A stretch of DNA of 64,000 nucleotides from positions 62,001-126,000 of the forward strand of contig DATKAJ010000014.1 in NCBI GenBank assembly GCA_035498175.1, in the 5' to 3' direction. Shown here in pieces: positions 62,691 through 64,000 of the stretch (position 1 is its first letter; every line of letters starts with the position of its first letter). The stretch comes from JALORV01 sp035498175. Lineage in GTDB: Bacteria > Pseudomonadota > Gammaproteobacteria > Burkholderiales > Burkholderiaceae_F. Position numbers and translations under genes: made by a program. Below the pieces are notes generated by a model. The model made no database searches, had not been told where the DNA came from, and saw only the letters and a program-made list of their open reading frames with translations.

Positions 62691-63662
62691 ATGCCTAAAG
62701 CCATTCGCTTTCATGAAACCGGCGGACCCGAGGTCCTGAAGTTCGAGAACGTGGAGGTCGGCGAGCCCGGTCCCGGCCAGGCGCGCGTGCGCCATTCGTT
62801 CATTGCCGTCAACTTCATCGACACGTATTTCCGCACCGGCCGCTATCCGCTGCCGCTACCCAACGGACTCGGCTCTGACGCCGTCGGTGTCATCGAAGCG
62901 GTGGGACCCGGTGTCACCGACGTCAAGGTCGGCGACCGCGTAGGGTATCTGCTCGGCCCGCAGGGTGCGTACTCGGATGTGCGAGTCATGCCCGCGGACG
63001 TGCTGATTCCGCTGCCAAACGGAATTTCGGATCGCACGGCTTCGACGATCATCATGAAGGGCATGACGGTGCAGTACCTGTTCCGTCAGGTCTATCCGCT
63101 GAAGGGCGGCGAGACGTTTCTGTACCACGCCGCCGCGGGCGGCGTCGGCCTCATCGCCTGCCAGTGGGCGCGCGCGATCGGCGTGAAGATGATTGGCGTC
63201 GTCAGCTCCGACGAGAAGGCCGAGATTGCCAAGGCGAACGGCTGCGCGCACACGATCATCAGCGGCCGCGAGGACATCGCGAGGCGCGTGCGCGAACTGA
63301 CCGACGGCAAGGGCGTGCCGGTCGTGTACGACTCGGTCGGCAAGGACACGCTGATGGCATCGCTCGACAGCCTGCATGTGCGCGGCACGCTGGTCAGCAA
63401 CGGCACCAGCTCGGGTCCCGTCGTCATCGACACGACGCTGCTCGCGGTCAAGGGCTCGATCTGGGTCACGCGGCCGGCAATGGTGCACTACGCGACGCCC
63501 CGCTCGCACATGCTGGCGATGGCAGATGAACTGTTCGGCCTCGTGCTCGCCGGCAAGATCACCAGCGAGCCCAAGCAGACGTTTGCGCTCGCCGACGCGG
63601 CGGAAGCCCATCGCGCGCTCGAGTCGCGCAAGACGGTCGGTGCGACCGTCCTCGTCCCCTGA
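62691..63662 (+). CDS. Quinone oxidoreductase family NADPH-dependent enzyme
   Basis: A 323-residue medium-chain reductase without zinc motifs. It begins MPKAIRFHETGGPEVLKFE, has NFIDTYFRTGRYP and NGLGSDAVGVIEAVG, and the nucleotide site HAAAGGVGLIACQWA, all typical of QorA-like proteins. NADPH-dependent reduction of quinones or of alpha,beta-unsaturated carbonyls is the family activity; in this operon reduction of an enone or enoyl intermediate seems likely. GGAGCAGG precedes the ATG. Confidence 0.92.
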   Translation: MPKAIRFHETGGPEVLKFENVEVGEPGPGQARVRHSFIAVNFIDTYFRTGRYPLPLPNGLGSDAVGVIEAVGPGVTDVKVGDRVGYLLGPQGAYSDVRVMPADVLIPLPNGISDRTASTIIMKGMTVQYLFRQVYPLKGGETFLYHAAAGGVGLIACQWARAIGVKMIGVVSSDEKAEIAKANGCAHTIISGREDIARRVRELTDGKGVPVVYDSVGKDTLMASLDSLHVRGTLVSNGTSSGPVVIDTTLLAVKGSIWVTRPAMVHYATPRSHMLAMADELFGLVLAGKITSEPKQTFALADAAEAHRALESRKTVGATVLVP

Positions 63663-63693
63663 CTCCGCTTCGCCACGCTCACGCGCCGACGCC

Positions 63694-64000
63694 ATGGACC
63701 TGCACGCGCTCGATTCGAGACGGGACCGCCCGAACGAGTACCTGATCGGGCGCGGGGCCGCGTGGTTCGCGTTCGTGATGACGATCAGCCTGATGCTGTT
63801 CGACTACATCGATCGCCAGGTCATTGTTTCGCTGTTCCCCCACATGAAAGCCGACTGGGGCCTGTCGGACAAGGAGCTCGGCGCGCTGGTCTCGGTAGTT
63901 TCGGTGACGGTCGCGCTCGGTGCATTGCCTGTCGCGCTGCTCGCCGACCGCTACAGCCGCGTCAAGAGCATTGTCGTGATGGCAATGGCGTGGAGCCTCG
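63694..64000 (+). CDS. MFS transporter (partial)
   Basis: The first 102 residues of a major facilitator, cut by the window edge. It starts with a charged leader (MDLHALDSRRDRPNEYLIG), a first helix ending in MLFDYIDRQVIVSLFP, and the loop motif ALLADRYSRVKSI. It is homologous to the MFS protein at 49451 (LGALVSVV and LLADR...RVKS in both). It probably transports the substrate of the upstream dioxygenase/BKACE pathway. Confidence 0.85.
   Translation, partial: MDLHALDSRRDRPNEYLIGRGAAWFAFVMTISLMLFDYIDRQVIVSLFPHMKADWGLSDKELGALVSVVSVTVALGALPVALLADRYSRVKSIVVMAMAWSL

Overview
The window is high-G+C bacterial chromosome, almost wall-to-wall coding, and looks betaproteobacterial (probably Burkholderiales; the family cannot be fixed from sequence alone). 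The main evidence is the gene order GntR / sdhCDAB-sdhE-gltA with mdh on the opposite strand, the odhA-odhB-lpd operon next to zapE, and short 1-4 base overlaps between operon members. No rRNA, tRNA, CRISPR array or intact insertion sequence was seen.

Layout. 1-7847 (minus): a secreted coiled-coil protein running off the edge, zapE, and the 2-oxoglutarate dehydrogenase operon (odhA, odhB, a PspC-domain gene, lpd). 8131-21500 (plus): a redox island with two complete two-subunit 2-oxoacid:ferredoxin oxidoreductases (OFORs), a GltD-like flavoprotein with two ferredoxin clusters, an Nfn/SudBA-like transhydrogenase pair, a large protein resembling a degenerate NifJ TPP domain fused to a ferredoxin, and a ComB-like phosphatase. 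21776-36437: the TCA core (gltA, sdhE, sdhB, sdhA, sdhD, sdhC, a GntR regulator with a palindromic operator, mdh, prpC, a GNAT gene, prpD, acnA). 36438-36865 holds REP-like palindromes and a 45-residue membrane protein. 36866-40393: an Mla-type lipid transport operon. 40397-45610: assorted enzymes including a GNAT-exonuclease fusion.

45760-49442 is a decayed or acquired stretch: a frameshifted secreted protein, an N-terminally truncated STAND-type WD40 protein of lower G+C, a UspA-hemerythrin fusion, and a deletion scar joining the starts of a LuxR regulator and an SDR gene. 49451-56024 (minus) has an MFS transporter, a BKACE-family enzyme, an AhpD-like protein and a PHA operon (Rieske protein, MaoC hydratase, class II-like PhaC, PhaZ). 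56275-64000 (plus) has an intact large LuxR regulator followed by TauD dioxygenase, BKACE, hydrolase, second TauD, quinone oxidoreductase and MFS. The two accessory blocks share homologous regulator, BKACE and MFS genes and a conserved promoter-like element, so they look like diverged copies of one catabolic module.

How it fits together. Oxidative 2-oxoglutarate turnover (NAD-linked dehydrogenase complex) sits back to back with a ferredoxin-linked route to the same type of chemistry, and the Nfn-like pair could couple ferredoxin with NADH and NADPH pools. The OFOR island is the best candidate here for an incompletely described system; its substrates and physiological direction cannot be read from the sequence.
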